From contig NZ_PDNU01000021.1 in assembly GCF_002631185.1 (NCBI RefSeq), positions 60,657 through 124,656 on the forward strand: DNA of 64,000 nt. Reading direction: 5' to 3'. This document shows, piece by piece, positions 26,740 through 37,775 of this stretch; the stretch's first letter is position 1; every line of letters starts with the position of its first letter. The notes under the pieces are model-generated. The model did not search any database, was not told the origin of the DNA, and worked only from the letters and a program-made list of their open reading frames with translations. This DNA is from Teichococcus rhizosphaerae (GTDB taxonomy: Bacteria > Pseudomonadota > Alphaproteobacteria > Acetobacterales > Acetobacteraceae). A program made the translations under genes and the position numbers.

Positions 26740-27440
26740 CGGCAGCGTTCTTCGATTATCCCAAGGCTGCAGCATTCGGCCGGGTTGTCCCCAAAAGCCG
26801 CATATACGAGCACGCTGGTGCCAGCACGGCGCTCCGGGATCTGTTCGTCACCCAGGTCGATCAGATCGTCTGGAAGTACAAGCTGGCGCCGGAAACGACC
26901 AACCTCGCGGCGACGAAGGCCGTCAGCGAGATTCAGGTGTTCGGCATCAGCATGCGCTCCAGCAAGCTCGACGAAGATGTGTTGCGCGCGATCGACCGCG
27001 CGATCCCGTTCCCGCTGATCTTCGAGCTCACATGGTCCGGAAAGCGCAAGGCGGTGGCCGCTTTCAAGCGGCCGAGTGATGCCGATTCCACGAAGTGGGT
27101 TGTCAGCGGCTATTTCGCGACCGATTGGGCACCTGACGACACGGCGCGTCGGCCGTTGCCGGTCGCCCTCAATCTCGGCGGTCTCTACGACTCCCTCATC
27201 ACGGCGCTGATGCCGAAGTCCGCCGCCGAAGCGGAGCAAGCCGGTGAGGACATCCAGGCGCGTGTGGCGCGGATGGAGGCGATCCGGGCCAAGGCGCGGG
27301 AGGTGGACCGGATCAGGGCCCGCCTGGCCCGCGAGAAGCAGTTCAACAAGCGCGTGGCGATCAATGCCGAGTTGCGCGCCGCACGGCAGGAACTGGAGCG
27401 CCTTTCTAGCGGCGCTCCCGTCACTGCTGCGACGAACTAG
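26736..27440 (+). CDS. DUF4391 family protein
   Basis: A 234-residue protein starting MTAAFFDYPKAAAFGRVVPK, with the DQIVWKYKLAPETTNLAA and EIQVFGI segments of the DUF4391 family. The C-terminal 60 residues are charged and probably a coiled coil (RVARMEAIRAKAREVDRIRA). DUF4391 proteins regularly sit between a helicase and a type III methyltransferase, so they are likely an adaptor or specificity subunit; no biochemical role is established. It is coupled to the helicase by a 4-bp overlap and is 7 bp before mod. Confidence 0.8.
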   Translation: MTAAFFDYPKAAAFGRVVPKSRIYEHAGASTALRDLFVTQVDQIVWKYKLAPETTNLAATKAVSEIQVFGISMRSSKLDEDVLRAIDRAIPFPLIFELTWSGKRKAVAAFKRPSDADSTKWVVSGYFATDWAPDDTARRPLPVALNLGGLYDSLITALMPKSAAEAEQAGEDIQARVARMEAIRAKAREVDRIRARLAREKQFNKRVAINAELRAARQELERLSSGAPVTAATN

Positions 27441-27447
27441 TAAGGGA

Positions 27448-29556
27448 ATGACGATGGAAAAGCTGAAGATGCACAGCCCTGACCTGAGCCAGGAGAACAT
27501 CGCGAAGATCCGCGACCTGTTCCCCAGCTGTGTGACCGAGGCACGCGACGAGGTGACGGGGGTAGTGCGTCTAGCGGTAGACTTCGATCAGCTGCGCCAG
27601 GAGCTGAGCGACAACATCGTCGAAGGGCCACAGGAGCGGTACCGGTTGGATTGGCCCGGAAAACGCGAGGCGTTGATCACTGCGAACTCCCCCCTCTCAA
27701 AAACCTTACGACCTGCACAGGACGAAAGCGTCAACTTCGACACGACGAAGAACCTATTCATCGAAGGCGACAACCTTGAGACCCTGAAACTGCTACAGGA
27801 AACCTATCTCGGTCAGGTGAAGCTGATCTACATCGACCCTCCCTATAATACTGGTAAGGACTTCATCTATCGGGACAACTTCACCGCAGCCAAAGAGCAG
27901 TTCGAGATAGACGCGGGGGAGAAAACTGCCGAAGGCGGGCGTCTGGTGGCGAACCCGGATACGCGCGGTCGATATCACTCGGACTGGATGTCGATGATCT
28001 ATGCGCGTCTGACGGTCGCGAAGAGGCTCTTGAAGGATGATGGGATTATCCTCGTCAGCATCGACGACTACGAACAGGCTGCGCTCCGAAAGTTGATGGA
28101 CCAGGTCTTCGGCGAGACAAACTTCGTGGCTCAACTGGTCTGGGAGAAAGGCCGAAAGAACGATGCAAAGTTCTTTTCCGTTGGTCACGAATACATGATG
28201 GTCTTCGCTAAGAACGTGACGCGGCTACGCGAGAAGCAAGAAATTTGGCGGGAAGAGAAGCCCGGTGCGCGCGATATATGGGCCGAATTCGTCAGGCTAC
28301 GCGAAGTTCATGGTGATAACTTCAAGGCGATCGAGGCTGATCTTTCTCAATGGTACTCCGACCTGCCGAAGGGCCATCCTGCAAAGAAGTGGGCGCGGTA
28401 CAAGCGGGTCGATGAAAACGGTCCCTGGCGAGACCGCGATATCTCTTGGCCCGGTGGAGATGGGCCGCGATATGATGTGATCCACCCCAAGACTGGGCAA
28501 CCCTGTGAAGTGCCGGAGCGCGGCTGGATCTACGCAAACTCAAATGAAATGCAGAGACAGATCAAGCTCGGACTGGTTGAGTTTCGCGACGACCATACAC
28601 AACCACCTTTCAGGAAGGCCCATATTCGACCGATCCCCGAAGAGGCGGATGGAAGCCAAGTCGACTCGAATGATGTTGATGACGATAGCGAAGAGGAAGC
28701 GGATTTCGCCACGCAGGTTCGTGGGTCGTATTTCTATAAGCAATCACAAGTCTCGGTAAGATACCTGCGCAAGCTCATGGGGGCGAAGGTCTTCACGAAC
28801 CCCAAGGATCACGATGAGTTGGCAAAACTGATCGAATATATGACGCCGAATGACCGTGCCGCCCTCGTGATGGACTTCTTTGCTGGATCGGCCAGTACCG
28901 CCGAAGCTGTCTTCCGGGCTAATGCCACCTTTGGAACCAACCATCGTTTCATCATGGTTCAGCTCCCCGAGAATTTGCAGGAGGCAGAAGCCTCGACCAC
29001 AGGGACTGCGAAGAAGACGGTGCAGGCCGCAATCAAGCTCATGAAGAAGAATGGTCGACCGCTGGTCTTGTCTGAAGTGTCTAAAGAACGCGTGAGACAG
29101 GCCGGGGCAGCGGTGGTGTCGGAGACTTGCGATCCGGGTTGGAACCGCGATGTCGGCTTCCGGGTCCTGAAGGTCGATACGTCCAACATGCAGGACGTGT
29201 ACTACCGCCCTGACGAGATCGATCAGAAGGACCTCCTCGCTGCCGTCGACAACATCAAGTCCGACCGCACCCCTGAGGACCTGCTGTTCCAGGTGCTCGT
29301 CGACTGGGGCGTGGACCTGACGCTGCCGATCCAGCGCGAGACCATACAGGGCAAGACCGTGTTCTTCGTGGACGGAAATGCGCTGGTCGCCTGCTTCGAG
29401 ACCGGCGTGACGGAGGAGCTGGTGAAGGAACTTGCCGGCCGCGAGCCGCTGCGCGTGGTTTTCCGCGACAACGGCTTCGTGTCCGATGCGGTGAAGATCA
29501 ACGTCGAACAGGTCTTCCGCCAAGTCTCGCCTGGCACCGACGTCAAGTCGATATAA
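27448..29556 (+). CDS. mod: Type III DNA methyltransferase (Mod), beta class
   Basis: A 702-residue N6-adenine or N4-cytosine methyltransferase. Motif IV DPPYNTG is near residue 130 and motif [10 protein letters not shown] near 475, the beta-class order of type III Mod subunits; the intervening part is the target recognition region. The C-terminal [17 protein letters not shown] segment is typical of Mod. The start is ATG 27448 with AAGGGA upstream (MTMEKLKM); M3 is an alternative. The middle of the gene is visibly AT-richer than its ends. It forms a pair with res downstream (10-bp gap). Confidence 0.92.
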   Translation: MTMEKLKMHSPDLSQENIAKIRDLFPSCVTEARDEVTGVVRLAVDFDQLRQELSDNIVEGPQERYRLDWPGKREALITANSPLSKTLRPAQDESVNFDTTKNLFIEGDNLETLKLLQETYLGQVKLIYIDPPYNTGKDFIYRDNFTAAKEQFEIDAGEKTAEGGRLVANPDTRGRYHSDWMSMIYARLTVAKRLLKDDGIILVSIDDYEQAALRKLMDQVFGETNFVAQLVWEKGRKNDAKFFSVGHEYMMVFAKNVTRLREKQEIWREEKPGARDIWAEFVRLREVHGDNFKAIEADLSQWYSDLPKGHPAKKWARYKRVDENGPWRDRDISWPGGDGPRYDVIHPKTGQPCEVPERGWIYANSNEMQRQIKLGLVEFRDDHTQPPFRKAHIRPIPEEADGSQVDSNDVDDDSEEEADFATQVRGSYFYKQSQVSVRYLRKLMGAKVFTNPKDHDELAKLIEYMTPNDRAALVMDFFAGSASTAEAVFRANATFGTNHRFIMVQLPENLQEAEASTTGTAKKTVQAAIKLMKKNGRPLVLSEVSKERVRQAGAAVVSETCDPGWNRDVGFRVLKVDTSNMQDVYYRPDEIDQKDLLAAVDNIKSDRTPEDLLFQVLVDWGVDLTLPIQRETIQGKTVFFVDGNALVACFETGVTEELVKELAGREPLRVVFRDNGFVSDAVKINVEQVFRQVSPGTDVKSI

Positions 29557-29566
29557 GGGAGTGGCC

Positions 29567-32500
29567 ATGAAGCTTAAATTCAAGGTCCAACCCTATCAGA
29601 CGCAGGCCGTGACTGCGGTCGTGGACTGCTTCGCCGGACAGCCGATGTCGAACGGGATTACCTACCGGATCGATCCCGGCCGGAAGGCTCAGACGAGCGC
29701 CTTCGAGGAGGGGTTCAAGAACCCCGATCTCGCGCTGACCGAGCTTCAGGTGCTGGCCAACATCAAGGACGTCCAGCGCCGCCAGAACCTGCCTCTTTCC
29801 GACAAGCTGGTCGCCAGCGCCGGATGCCGGATCAACCTCGACATCGAGATGGAGACGGGGACCGGCAAGACCTATTGCTACATCAAGACGATCTTCGAGA
29901 TGAACAAGCGCTACGGCTGGTCGAAGTTCATCATCATGGTGCCGTCGATTGCCATCCGGGAGGGCGTCCACAAGTCGCTGCAGATCACCGCCGACCACTT
30001 CACCGAGAGCTACGGAAAGAAGGCGCGCTTCTTCATCTACAATTCCAAGCGGCTGCACGAGCTGGAGAGCTTCTCGTCGGACGCCGGCATCAACGTGATG
30101 ATCATCAACATCCAGGCGTTCGCGGCGCGCGGCGCTGACAACCGCCGCATCTATGAGGAGCTGGACGACTTCCAATCACGCAAGCCCATCGACGTCATCG
30201 CCAGCAATCGGCCGATCCTGATCCTCGACGAGCCGCAGAAGATGGAAGGCGCAGCCACGATGGAGGCGCTGCCGAAGTTCAAGCCGCTCATGATCCTGCG
30301 CTACTCGGCGACCCATAAGACGCAGCACAACCGTGTTCACCGGCTGGATGCGCTCGACGCCTATAACCAGAAGCTGGTGAAAAAGATCGCCGTCCGGGGC
30401 ATCCAGACGCGGGGGCTCGCCGGCACCAACGCCTACCTCTACCTCGAGGGGATCGAGATATCGAAAAAGGCGCCGGTAGCCCGGCTTGAAATCGAGGTGA
30501 AGCTCGCGAGCGGCGAGATCAAGCGTCAGCTCAAGCGACTGGAGTTCCGAGACGACCTATTCGCCGAGTCCGGCGAGCTGGACCAGTACCGCGACGGCTT
30601 CACGATCTCCCAGATCGACGCGCGCAACGACACGGTCGAGTTCACCAACGGCGTAGTGCTCCGCGCCGGGGAGGCGACCGGCGATGTGTCCGAGCGCGAC
30701 ATCCGGCGCATCCAAATCCGCGAGACGATCAAGGCGCATCTCGACAAGGAGAAGCAGCTCTTCGCCCAGGGCATCAAGGTGCTGTCGCTGTTCTTCATCG
30801 ACGAGGTCGTGAAGTACCGCGATTACGCACAGCCGGATGAGAAGGGCGAGTACGCCCGCGTCTTCGAGGAGGAGTACGAGCTTCTCAAGGCAGAATATCT
30901 GGCTGAGCTGGCGATTGATAACGACGCCTACCGGAAGCACCTGGCGGGCATCGATGCAGCCAAGACGCACAACGGCTATTTCGCGATCGACAAGAAGACC
31001 AACCGGCTGAAGGACCCCGCCGTCGGGGCGCGATCGGTCGATTCAGACGATGTCGACGCCTACGACCTGATCCTGAAGGACAAGGAACGGCTGCTGTCCT
31101 TCGCAGAACCCACGCGGTTCATCTTCTCGCATTCCGCACTCCGCGAAGGGTGGGACAATCCCAACGTCTTCGTCATGTGCATGCTCAAGCACAGCGACAA
31201 CACCGTCTCACGGCGCCAGGAAGTGGGCCGGGGACTCCGGCTGTCGGTCGATCAGAATGGCGACCGGATGGACAACCCCGCAGTCGTCCATGACATCAAC
31301 GTCCTCACGGTCGTCGCCAGCGAGAGTTACAATAACTTCGTGGCCGGCCTCCAGAAGGAGATCGCCGACACGCTGACGTCGCGCCCGCGGAAGGCGACGG
31401 AGGCCTATTTCACCGGGAAGACCATCACGACCGATGCTGGCCCGATCGAGATCACGCCGGCCATGGCGAAGCAGATTTACCGCTACCTCGTGAAGAACGA
31501 TTATTCCGACGACGCAGACCAGATCACCAGCGCCTACCACCAGGCGAAGGAGGCCGGAACCCTGGCGGCCTTGCCGGATGAGCTGAAGGTGCATGCCGAT
31601 CAGATTTTCCAGATCATCGACAGTGTGTTCAGCGATGCGCAGCTCCCGAAGGTCGAGGACGGCCGCAAGCCAAAGACAAATCCGCTCAATGAGAATTTCG
31701 AGAAAAAGGAGTTCCAGGAGCTCTGGCGGCGTATCAATCAGAAGGCTGTTTATCGGGTCGAGTTCGACTCCGATGAATTGGTCCGAAAGTGCGTAAGCGC
31801 CCTTGATAGCCAGCTTCGCGTGACGCCGCTCCAGTACACGGTTCAGACCGGCATACAGGGTGACGGGTTAACGGACGAACAGCTGAAGGCAGGTGATGGT
31901 TTTGCCCTGACACGCTCAACGACCGAACGCGGCGGATCTGTCCATTCGCTTGTGAAGTACGACCTCCTCGGGAAGGTCGCCGAAAATACTGAGCTCACTC
32001 GCAAGAGTGCAGCCGAAATCCTGACCAGCATCCAGGCCAGCGTGTTCGGGCAGTTCAAGGAGAATCCAGAGCACTTCATCGCCGAGGCGTCGCGGATCAT
32101 TGCCGAGCAGAAGGCCACGATGGTGATCGAGCGGCTTGCTTATGACGGGCTCGCTGAGCGCTACGACGTCGACATCTTCACTGCGAACCAGACTGGCCAG
32201 GACTTCTCCAAGGCATCGGCCAAGCTCAAGCGGCACGTGTACGATTACGTGGTCACCGACTCCGAGATCGAACGAAAGTTTGCCGACGAGCTGGATACTG
32301 CGAGCGAGGTGGTGGTCTACGCCAAGCTGCCACGCGGCTTCCTGATCCCGACGCCGGTGGGCGACTACAACCCCGATTGGGCGATCTCCTTCAAGGAGGG
32401 AAGCGTCAAGCACATCTACTTCGTTGCCGAGACCAAGGGCACCATGTCCTCGATGAAGCTCCGCGAGATCGAGAACACCAAGATCGCTTGCGCGCGGAAA

Positions 32501-32605
32501 TTCTTCGACGAGATCGGTCAGCGCGTGTCCGAGGATCGGGTCAAGTATGACGTGGTGACGAGTTACGAGAAGCTCATGGATATCGTGGGGCGAGCTGCTG
32601 CATAG
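29567..32605 (+). CDS. res: Type III restriction endonuclease subunit (Res)
   Basis: A 1,012-residue DEAD-like helicase-nuclease. Walker [10 protein letters not shown] lies near residue 94, DEPQ near 219, REGWDNPN near 528 and motif [12 protein letters not shown] near 550. The C-terminal PD-(D/E)XK nuclease is complete: NPDWAI near 933 and ETKG near 954. It should cut after translocation between two Mod recognition sites. The start ATG 29567 follows AGGGAG; a GTG at 29561 is possible. All motifs are intact, so with mod this looks like a working type III enzyme. Confidence 0.92.
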   Translation: MKLKFKVQPYQTQAVTAVVDCFAGQPMSNGITYRIDPGRKAQTSAFEEGFKNPDLALTELQVLANIKDVQRRQNLPLSDKLVASAGCRINLDIEMETGTGKTYCYIKTIFEMNKRYGWSKFIIMVPSIAIREGVHKSLQITADHFTESYGKKARFFIYNSKRLHELESFSSDAGINVMIINIQAFAARGADNRRIYEELDDFQSRKPIDVIASNRPILILDEPQKMEGAATMEALPKFKPLMILRYSATHKTQHNRVHRLDALDAYNQKLVKKIAVRGIQTRGLAGTNAYLYLEGIEISKKAPVARLEIEVKLASGEIKRQLKRLEFRDDLFAESGELDQYRDGFTISQIDARNDTVEFTNGVVLRAGEATGDVSERDIRRIQIRETIKAHLDKEKQLFAQGIKVLSLFFIDEVVKYRDYAQPDEKGEYARVFEEEYELLKAEYLAELAIDNDAYRKHLAGIDAAKTHNGYFAIDKKTNRLKDPAVGARSVDSDDVDAYDLILKDKERLLSFAEPTRFIFSHSALREGWDNPNVFVMCMLKHSDNTVSRRQEVGRGLRLSVDQNGDRMDNPAVVHDINVLTVVASESYNNFVAGLQKEIADTLTSRPRKATEAYFTGKTITTDAGPIEITPAMAKQIYRYLVKNDYSDDADQITSAYHQAKEAGTLAALPDELKVHADQIFQIIDSVFSDAQLPKVEDGRKPKTNPLNENFEKKEFQELWRRINQKAVYRVEFDSDELVRKCVSALDSQLRVTPLQYTVQTGIQGDGLTDEQLKAGDGFALTRSTTERGGSVHSLVKYDLLGKVAENTELTRKSAAEILTSIQASVFGQFKENPEHFIAEASRIIAEQKATMVIERLAYDGLAERYDVDIFTANQTGQDFSKASAKLKRHVYDYVVTDSEIERKFADELDTASEVVVYAKLPRGFLIPTPVGDYNPDWAISFKEGSVKHIYFVAETKGTMSSMKLREIENTKIACARKFFDEIGQRVSEDRVKYDVVTSYEKLMDIVGRAAA

Positions 32606-32648
32606 AGTTGAGGCGGTTACCTGATGCAGTGAGCGCAGGGGAGATTCA

Positions 32649-33971
32649 ATGGACGAAGACGCCAGAGAAGCCAGATTTCATTTTCTGCGGGATGGCAATT
32701 CTGAACCGAATAGCCTCGACTGGAACAAGGGGATCGAGAGTGCCCGCCAGGCGATTTCCGAGGCTATGAATGCCAAGAACATCGCGTTCTTGCTCGGCGC
32801 CGGATGTTCCTCCCTGATGAAGGGCAAAAAGGAACTCGGCATTGCAACCATGGCGCCCCTGGCCAAGGAGTTTTGCGGAGAAACCCTCGATGCGCGCGCG
32901 GCGGGCTTCTACGCCGATCCGCCGGTGGTCGGCGCTGCCCCGGCGCCATGGCGACTGACCAAGGACGAACTCGAATATCTCGATGCACTCGGGATCGATC
33001 TGGCGAAGGATTACAGCCGCAACCTGGAACGCCTGATGGAGGTGCTGTTCGCGCAGCGGTTCGTGCTGCGCCAGAGCGAGAATGCCGCTCTTCACCCCTA
33101 CCGCGCTGTTCTCGACGGCATTATCAAGAAGGTCCAGGATTTCCTCTGGACACGTGTCACCCAAGGGGCCTTCGCCACGGACGGCGACACCACCGTGCGC
33201 GACCTCTACGAGCGGTTCTACAAAAAGCTGGTCCTGCGCGATCGGTCCTTGCCCCGACCGTGGGTGTTCACGACCAACTATGATCATTTCAGCGAATTGG
33301 CGATGGATCGGCTTGGCATTCCCTATGCCAACGGCTTTTCCGGCGTCGTGGAACGTCGCTTCAATCCGGCGATCTTCCGCTATGCCCTGGCCGAACAGCT
33401 CGACGTCGCCAGCCGCAAGTGGACCGCCGTCGACGCCTTCGTCTATCTCTGCAAATTGCATGGCTCGGTCACTTGGACCGAAGACGATCATGGCCTGTTC
33501 CCGATCAAGGAAGTCTGGCCGCCGGAATCCACGAACCAGATGCTGATCTATCCGACGCCGGCGAAACAGAACTCTTCGCTCGGCTCGCCCTATGCAGACA
33601 TGTTTCGGGAATTTCAGTCCCGGATCGTGCGCGAGCAGAGCGTTCTCATCACGGCCGGCTACGCCTTCGGCGATGAGCACCTGAACAACATTATCTACCA
33701 GGCGCTAACGATCCCGACGTTCCGTCTGGTGATCTTCGCGGCGCCGGATACGGGCGGCGAGATCGCCAAGCTGCGAGCGCTGCGAGACCCGCGCATCTGG
33801 ATCATCGGGGGCGACGGTCCTGCCGAGGGAACCAGGGCTCACTACTTCGACATGATCGTCGAGCATTTCATGCCACAGCGCCCCAGCGACAGGATCGATG
33901 ACGCCGTTCGCAAGGTGTTGTCCGAACTGGCGCCGAAGAGGGATGACGAGACTAAGGTTGGCGGGGCATGA
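32649..33971 (+). CDS. SIR2-domain protein of a SIR2-HerA pair
   Basis: A 440-residue SIR2-like protein: FLLGAGCSSL near residue 46 (NAD-binding loop), TTNYDHFSEL near 209 with the conserved Asn, KLHGSVTW near 270 with the catalytic His, and GYAFGDEHLN near 337. SIR2 proteins paired with HerA are known antiphage systems in which NAD is degraded on infection. The stop overlaps the herA start by 4 bp. The start has GGGGAGA at a good distance. Both active-site residues are present, so NADase activity is plausible. Confidence 0.85.
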   Translation: MDEDAREARFHFLRDGNSEPNSLDWNKGIESARQAISEAMNAKNIAFLLGAGCSSLMKGKKELGIATMAPLAKEFCGETLDARAAGFYADPPVVGAAPAPWRLTKDELEYLDALGIDLAKDYSRNLERLMEVLFAQRFVLRQSENAALHPYRAVLDGIIKKVQDFLWTRVTQGAFATDGDTTVRDLYERFYKKLVLRDRSLPRPWVFTTNYDHFSELAMDRLGIPYANGFSGVVERRFNPAIFRYALAEQLDVASRKWTAVDAFVYLCKLHGSVTWTEDDHGLFPIKEVWPPESTNQMLIYPTPAKQNSSLGSPYADMFREFQSRIVREQSVLITAGYAFGDEHLNNIIYQALTIPTFRLVIFAAPDTGGEIAKLRALRDPRIWIIGGDGPAEGTRAHYFDMIVEHFMPQRPSDRIDDAVRKVLSELAPKRDDETKVGGA

Positions 33972-36013
33972 GCCACGATGATCGCAAGCGCGCGATCGGC
34001 AAGGTGGTGTCGGTCGCGGCCGACCGTTTCGTTGTCGAGATGCACGCCGGCACCGACAATTTCACGGTCGTTGGCTTCGACGGCGTGCATTATGTGGCGC
34101 GGCTGGGATCGTTCCTGATGATCCCGTCGCAGTCGGAATATGTCGTGGTCGAGGTTGTCGGCCTGCGTGAGCGCGACGCGAGCACGCCGTCCGAGCGCGG
34201 CGATTTCGACAGGGCCGGCTCCTCGAAGTATCTGGACGTGGTGCCGGTCGGCATGTTGCCGATGCATGGCGGCGCGTTCCGTTTCGGTGTGTCCGTTTTC
34301 CCGTCTTTATATGCGGACGCACTCTATGCGCTGGACGGCGAACTCGATCGCATCTTCGAGACCGAGGCGGCCGTCGAGCCGTCAGTCGGCCCGGATGGCG
34401 GCGCCGGCGAACCCGAAGGGGCCACGCGCTATCGGGTTCTGCCCATAGGCAAGTCGGTAGTGTTCGAGAACTACGACATCAAGGTTCGATTGAACGAGTT
34501 CTTCGGCGGTCATGTTGCCATCCTGGGCAATACCGGCAGCGGTAAGTCCTGCACGGTTGCCTCGGTCTTGCAGTCCCTTTTCAGCAAGCCGGAGGAGCAT
34601 CACGCCCGCGGCGCGACCTTCGTCGTCTTCGACGTCAATGGCGAGTATCACGCCGCGCTGGCCGCTTCCGCGAAGGAGGGAGCCATCGGGGTCGAGCGCG
34701 TCATCCTCGACGGCACGGCGGCTGGCTTCCGTATGCCGCATTGGTTCCTGGAGATGGCAGAATGGGAACTGCTCTTGCAGGCCAGCGAGCGAACACAGCT
34801 GCCGGTCCTTCGGACAGCGTTAGGTCTGACAAGTCTTTTTCATGCCAATACGCCAGAAGCTCTGGCGCTGCGCGAGCACTTTGTCGCCACCTGCATCATA
34901 GAGTGTTTTCGAGGGGCAGATGGCGACTCCCCTGTATCAAAATTTCAGCGCGTTGTCTCCCTTCTCCAGAAGTATCCGACAACCGACCTAAATATGGCGC
35001 TTCTGAACCGCTTTAATCCCAATTTTCAGTATGGAAATTTTTCGGGAAACAACCAATCGGCGTTCCTGGACGAAGTGAGAAAAAAGCTCCGGGAGGACGC
35101 GCCCTTACCAGCCTATAATCGGACACCATTCTCTTTTGATGAGCTGCACGAGTGTCTCGACTTCGCGATCCTCTATGAGGAGGCTCACGGCAATCGCCAA
35201 ATCCGAGACTACTGCTCGTCCATGGTTACGCGCCTCAGATCCCTCCAGGAGAGAACAGAATATGCCTTTCTGCGTCACGAAGGAACCGACGTTGCCGCAG
35301 CCGTGAGCGATCTGGAATTTTTGACCAACATCGTCGGCCTGCAAAGGGCGGCCGGAGAATCTTTCACCAAACGCAATCAAGTCATTATTATTGATCTCAA
35401 TTCTGTCGAAGATGAAATCGTTGAGCTGGTCAGTGCGGTCATCGCACGCATGCTTTTTCGGTTTCTTCGCCATGCGGAACCGAGAAACCGCTTCCCGATA
35501 CACCTATTGCTCGAAGAGGCTCATAGATATATCGCATCTGCGCCGTCCCGCTTTTCCATCGACGCCACCAAGATTTTCGAGCGCATCGCCAAGGAAGGAC
35601 GCAAATACGGCATGTTCGTGCTGCTGGCGTCTCAGCGCCCGAGCGAGCTGTCCAAGACGGTTCTCAGCCAGTGCTCCAACTTCCTGGTTCACCGAATCCA
35701 GAATCCCGACGATCTCTCCCAGATCCGCCAGATGACGCCGTTCATCTCAGAATCGGTCCTGAAGCGGTTGCCGTCATTGCCTCGGCAGCACGCGCTGGTA
35801 TTTGGAACGTCGGTTAATTTGCCAACGACCTTCAAGGTCAGGGAGGCATCGCCGCGGCCGCGCAGTGATGATACCGCCGTGGTCGATCTGTGGTTTCACG
35901 AGGAAGGTCGAGCCGCTGACATCCGCCTAGCGCTCCGTCCGGCCGATGCCGCTGTGGCGGCTGAGGGCGAGGCGCTGATAGTAAACGCAGCGTCGGACGA
36001 TGACATTTTGTGA
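33968..36013 (+). CDS. herA: HerA-type ATPase of the SIR2-HerA pair
   Basis: A 681-residue FtsK/HerA-superfamily ATPase. The N-terminal HAS-barrel (IGKVVSVAADRFVVEMHAG) precedes Walker A GNTGSGKSC near residue 187 and Walker B LLLEEAHRYIA near 513, with the arginine-finger region beyond. HerA forms hexameric rings that assemble with the SIR2 partner and control its activity. Codon use in the middle (about 34,800-35,560) is markedly more AT-rich than at the ends. It is convergent with nucC, with 107 bp between. Confidence 0.88.
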   Translation: MSHDDRKRAIGKVVSVAADRFVVEMHAGTDNFTVVGFDGVHYVARLGSFLMIPSQSEYVVVEVVGLRERDASTPSERGDFDRAGSSKYLDVVPVGMLPMHGGAFRFGVSVFPSLYADALYALDGELDRIFETEAAVEPSVGPDGGAGEPEGATRYRVLPIGKSVVFENYDIKVRLNEFFGGHVAILGNTGSGKSCTVASVLQSLFSKPEEHHARGATFVVFDVNGEYHAALAASAKEGAIGVERVILDGTAAGFRMPHWFLEMAEWELLLQASERTQLPVLRTALGLTSLFHANTPEALALREHFVATCIIECFRGADGDSPVSKFQRVVSLLQKYPTTDLNMALLNRFNPNFQYGNFSGNNQSAFLDEVRKKLREDAPLPAYNRTPFSFDELHECLDFAILYEEAHGNRQIRDYCSSMVTRLRSLQERTEYAFLRHEGTDVAAAVSDLEFLTNIVGLQRAAGESFTKRNQVIIIDLNSVEDEIVELVSAVIARMLFRFLRHAEPRNRFPIHLLLEEAHRYIASAPSRFSIDATKIFERIAKEGRKYGMFVLLASQRPSELSKTVLSQCSNFLVHRIQNPDDLSQIRQMTPFISESVLKRLPSLPRQHALVFGTSVNLPTTFKVREASPRPRSDDTAVVDLWFHEEGRAADIRLALRPADAAVAAEGEALIVNAASDDDIL

Positions 36014-36120
36014 CCAGCTGGAGACGCTGGAGGCCGCAGGGACTCCCGGGTCATCCAGCTTCCTCAGCTGCGCGAATAGATATTTCACTTTTTCGATGTG
36101 CTGGACGGACAGCCGATCAC

Positions 36121-36846
36121 CTATTTGGTTAGCCACTGTCCGTAGGCTTCCACATCGATCATCGGAACGGTTCCGCTGAATTGCAGTTGAGAAATCAGCT
36201 TGAACAGGAATGCTGTCGCAGGCTTATTTTCGTTGACGAAGCTGATGCTCGCGGTCGGCTGATCGAAGAAAAAGTGGCCATGTGAGGCGACACAGCCGAT
36301 ATCGAGCCGCCCGTCACCAACGTCGGCGGCCAGGGCCTTCTCAAATGAGGCTCCGAGAGCAGGACTCCATTCGCTTTCAAAAGTCAGGAGGCCGCCCAAG
36401 ATCGGGATCAACGGTTTCGCGGGATAGACGCCCTTGGCATATGGAATCGGTAGGCTCGTGCGGTGAAGGCACCTGACACTTGCAACTTTCTGCTGCGCGT
36501 ATGCCACTAGGCCGGCATTCGCCGTCTGCTTTGCCTCGAAGACGGCGTAGACGCTCTCGGCCGGGATGATCGTCTCGTTCTCATATGTGAAAATGAAGGG
36601 TGAATACTGGCGATCGAAAATCACAACATCGATCTGTTGGCTGAAGTTGCCCAGGCTATCGACAACATGCGCCTTGGAAGCCTGATAGCGCTTCGGCAAA
36701 TATGTCTCCAGCATGCTGATCCAAACATTCTCGCTGGCATCGCCCTTCGTCCCCGGGTGGCTGAACGACTTTCGGACGGTTGCGAGACGCTGCTGAATGT
36801 CTTCATGCAACGAGGAAAGAAGCTGGGACAAGGACCATTCCGACAT
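36121..36846 (-). CDS. nucC: NucC, cyclic-oligonucleotide-activated DNase (CBASS effector)
   Basis: A 241-residue protein, the same length as characterised NucC, with the PD-(D/E)XK triad at D73, E104 and K106 (IDVVIFD and FEAKQ) at the published positions. Much of the sequence around them (YLPKRY, FDRQYSPFIF, PAESVYAVFEAK, QLQFSGTVPMID) fits that family. NucC trimers bind cAAA, join into hexamers and cut double-stranded DNA, causing abortive infection. It is the last gene of the CBASS operon. Confidence 0.92.
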   Translation of the reverse strand: MSEWSLSQLLSSLHEDIQQRLATVRKSFSHPGTKGDASENVWISMLETYLPKRYQASKAHVVDSLGNFSQQIDVVIFDRQYSPFIFTYENETIIPAESVYAVFEAKQTANAGLVAYAQQKVASVRCLHRTSLPIPYAKGVYPAKPLIPILGGLLTFESEWSPALGASFEKALAADVGDGRLDIGCVASHGHFFFDQPTASISFVNENKPATAFLFKLISQLQFSGTVPMIDVEAYGQWLTK

Positions 36847-36878
36847 CGAAAAACTCCGTGGGATTTTGATGGCTGTCG

Positions 36879-37775
36879 TTAAGACAGCGGAAATTTCGGG
36901 CCGAACAATTCCCGCCAGGCGCGCAACGCCTCTCCGTTACGGCCGTGGCGGACATGGTCGATTGCAACGGTTGCTTCACGCTCCGCTGCACGCAGAAGGT
37001 CGCGCGCCCGCGTCTTGCGGGCCGTGTCCATGCTGTTGCTGATCGGCGGACCGAGGCCGGCGGGATCAGGCCACTCGTCGAAAACCCGGGCCGCGAGCGT
37101 TGCAAAGAACCCCTGAATCTCGCGGTCAAAGCTGCCACCCCAGCCGCCATAAAGACATTGCATTGCCATGACTTCGATGAGGAACGAGGGCTTCACCGGC
37201 TTCTCGCCGTGCTTGGGGTTGTTGTTCCAGTATTTCAACATCCGCACGAGACCCTTCCATTCGTTTGAATAGGCCTGATGTGCGGTCGTTGCCTCTGCGG
37301 CATGGGTCTGAGGGTTGGTCCCGATCCACTTGCCGATTTCGTTATCAGGAATCTCGAAATTTTCATCTTTGTCGAAAGCAGGAACGACATCGACACTGAT
37401 GACTCGGTAATCGGTGTTATCCTCGGCATCCGCCCTCACGCCAAAATCGACGTTGATCGAGCGGTTCTGCTTCTTGGCCTTGTCGCCGTACTTCTCGACC
37501 AAGGCGTTGTGAAAATCAGTCAGCACAACCGATGGCGCTTTGGAACGATAGTGATCTTCCGACGGTTTCAAGACGAAGAAGATGTCGACGTCTTTCAATG
37601 GCTTTGTCTTGGTCCAGCGCGCATAGGATCCGGTCAGGAAGCTCCGGTCGATCTTGAACTTGGTGTCCAGATAATCCCGGACTTCCTTCTGGCGCGCGGA
37701 GGCGTTTGCCTGCTCACGATCGTTCAATTCCAATCGACTTTTGAATTTCCGGAACGCTTCGTCGATCGTGAGCAT
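36879..37775 (-). CDS. CD-NTase (CBASS cyclic nucleotide synthase)
   Basis: A 298-residue nucleotidyltransferase. GS at residues 49-50 ([10 protein letters not shown]) and DVD at 62-64 form the catalytic site with the third carboxylate at D128 (ISVDVVPAF). Its partners (HORMA, TRIP13, NucC) predict a cAAA synthase of the CdnC/CdnD type. The start ATG 37775 shares its A with the HORMA stop (TGATG) and follows AGGAGAG. Confidence 0.9.
   Translation of the reverse strand: MLTIDEAFRKFKSRLELNDREQANASARQKEVRDYLDTKFKIDRSFLTGSYARWTKTKPLKDVDIFFVLKPSEDHYRSKAPSVVLTDFHNALVEKYGDKAKKQNRSINVDFGVRADAEDNTDYRVISVDVVPAFDKDENFEIPDNEIGKWIGTNPQTHAAEATTAHQAYSNEWKGLVRMLKYWNNNPKHGEKPVKPSFLIEVMAMQCLYGGWGGSFDREIQGFFATLAARVFDEWPDPAGLGPPISNSMDTARKTRARDLLRAAEREATVAIDHVRHGRNGEALRAWRELFGPKFPLS

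Noticed and set aside
24742..26775. 677-codon minus-strand ORF opposite the helicase
   Set aside because: Shadow of the helicase gene, with no motifs and many low-complexity stretches.
22236..32605. DISARM or BREX system
   Set aside because: The helicase has PLD-like features, but drmB, DUF1998, pglZ and brxC-type genes are absent, and mod/res show a type III enzyme.
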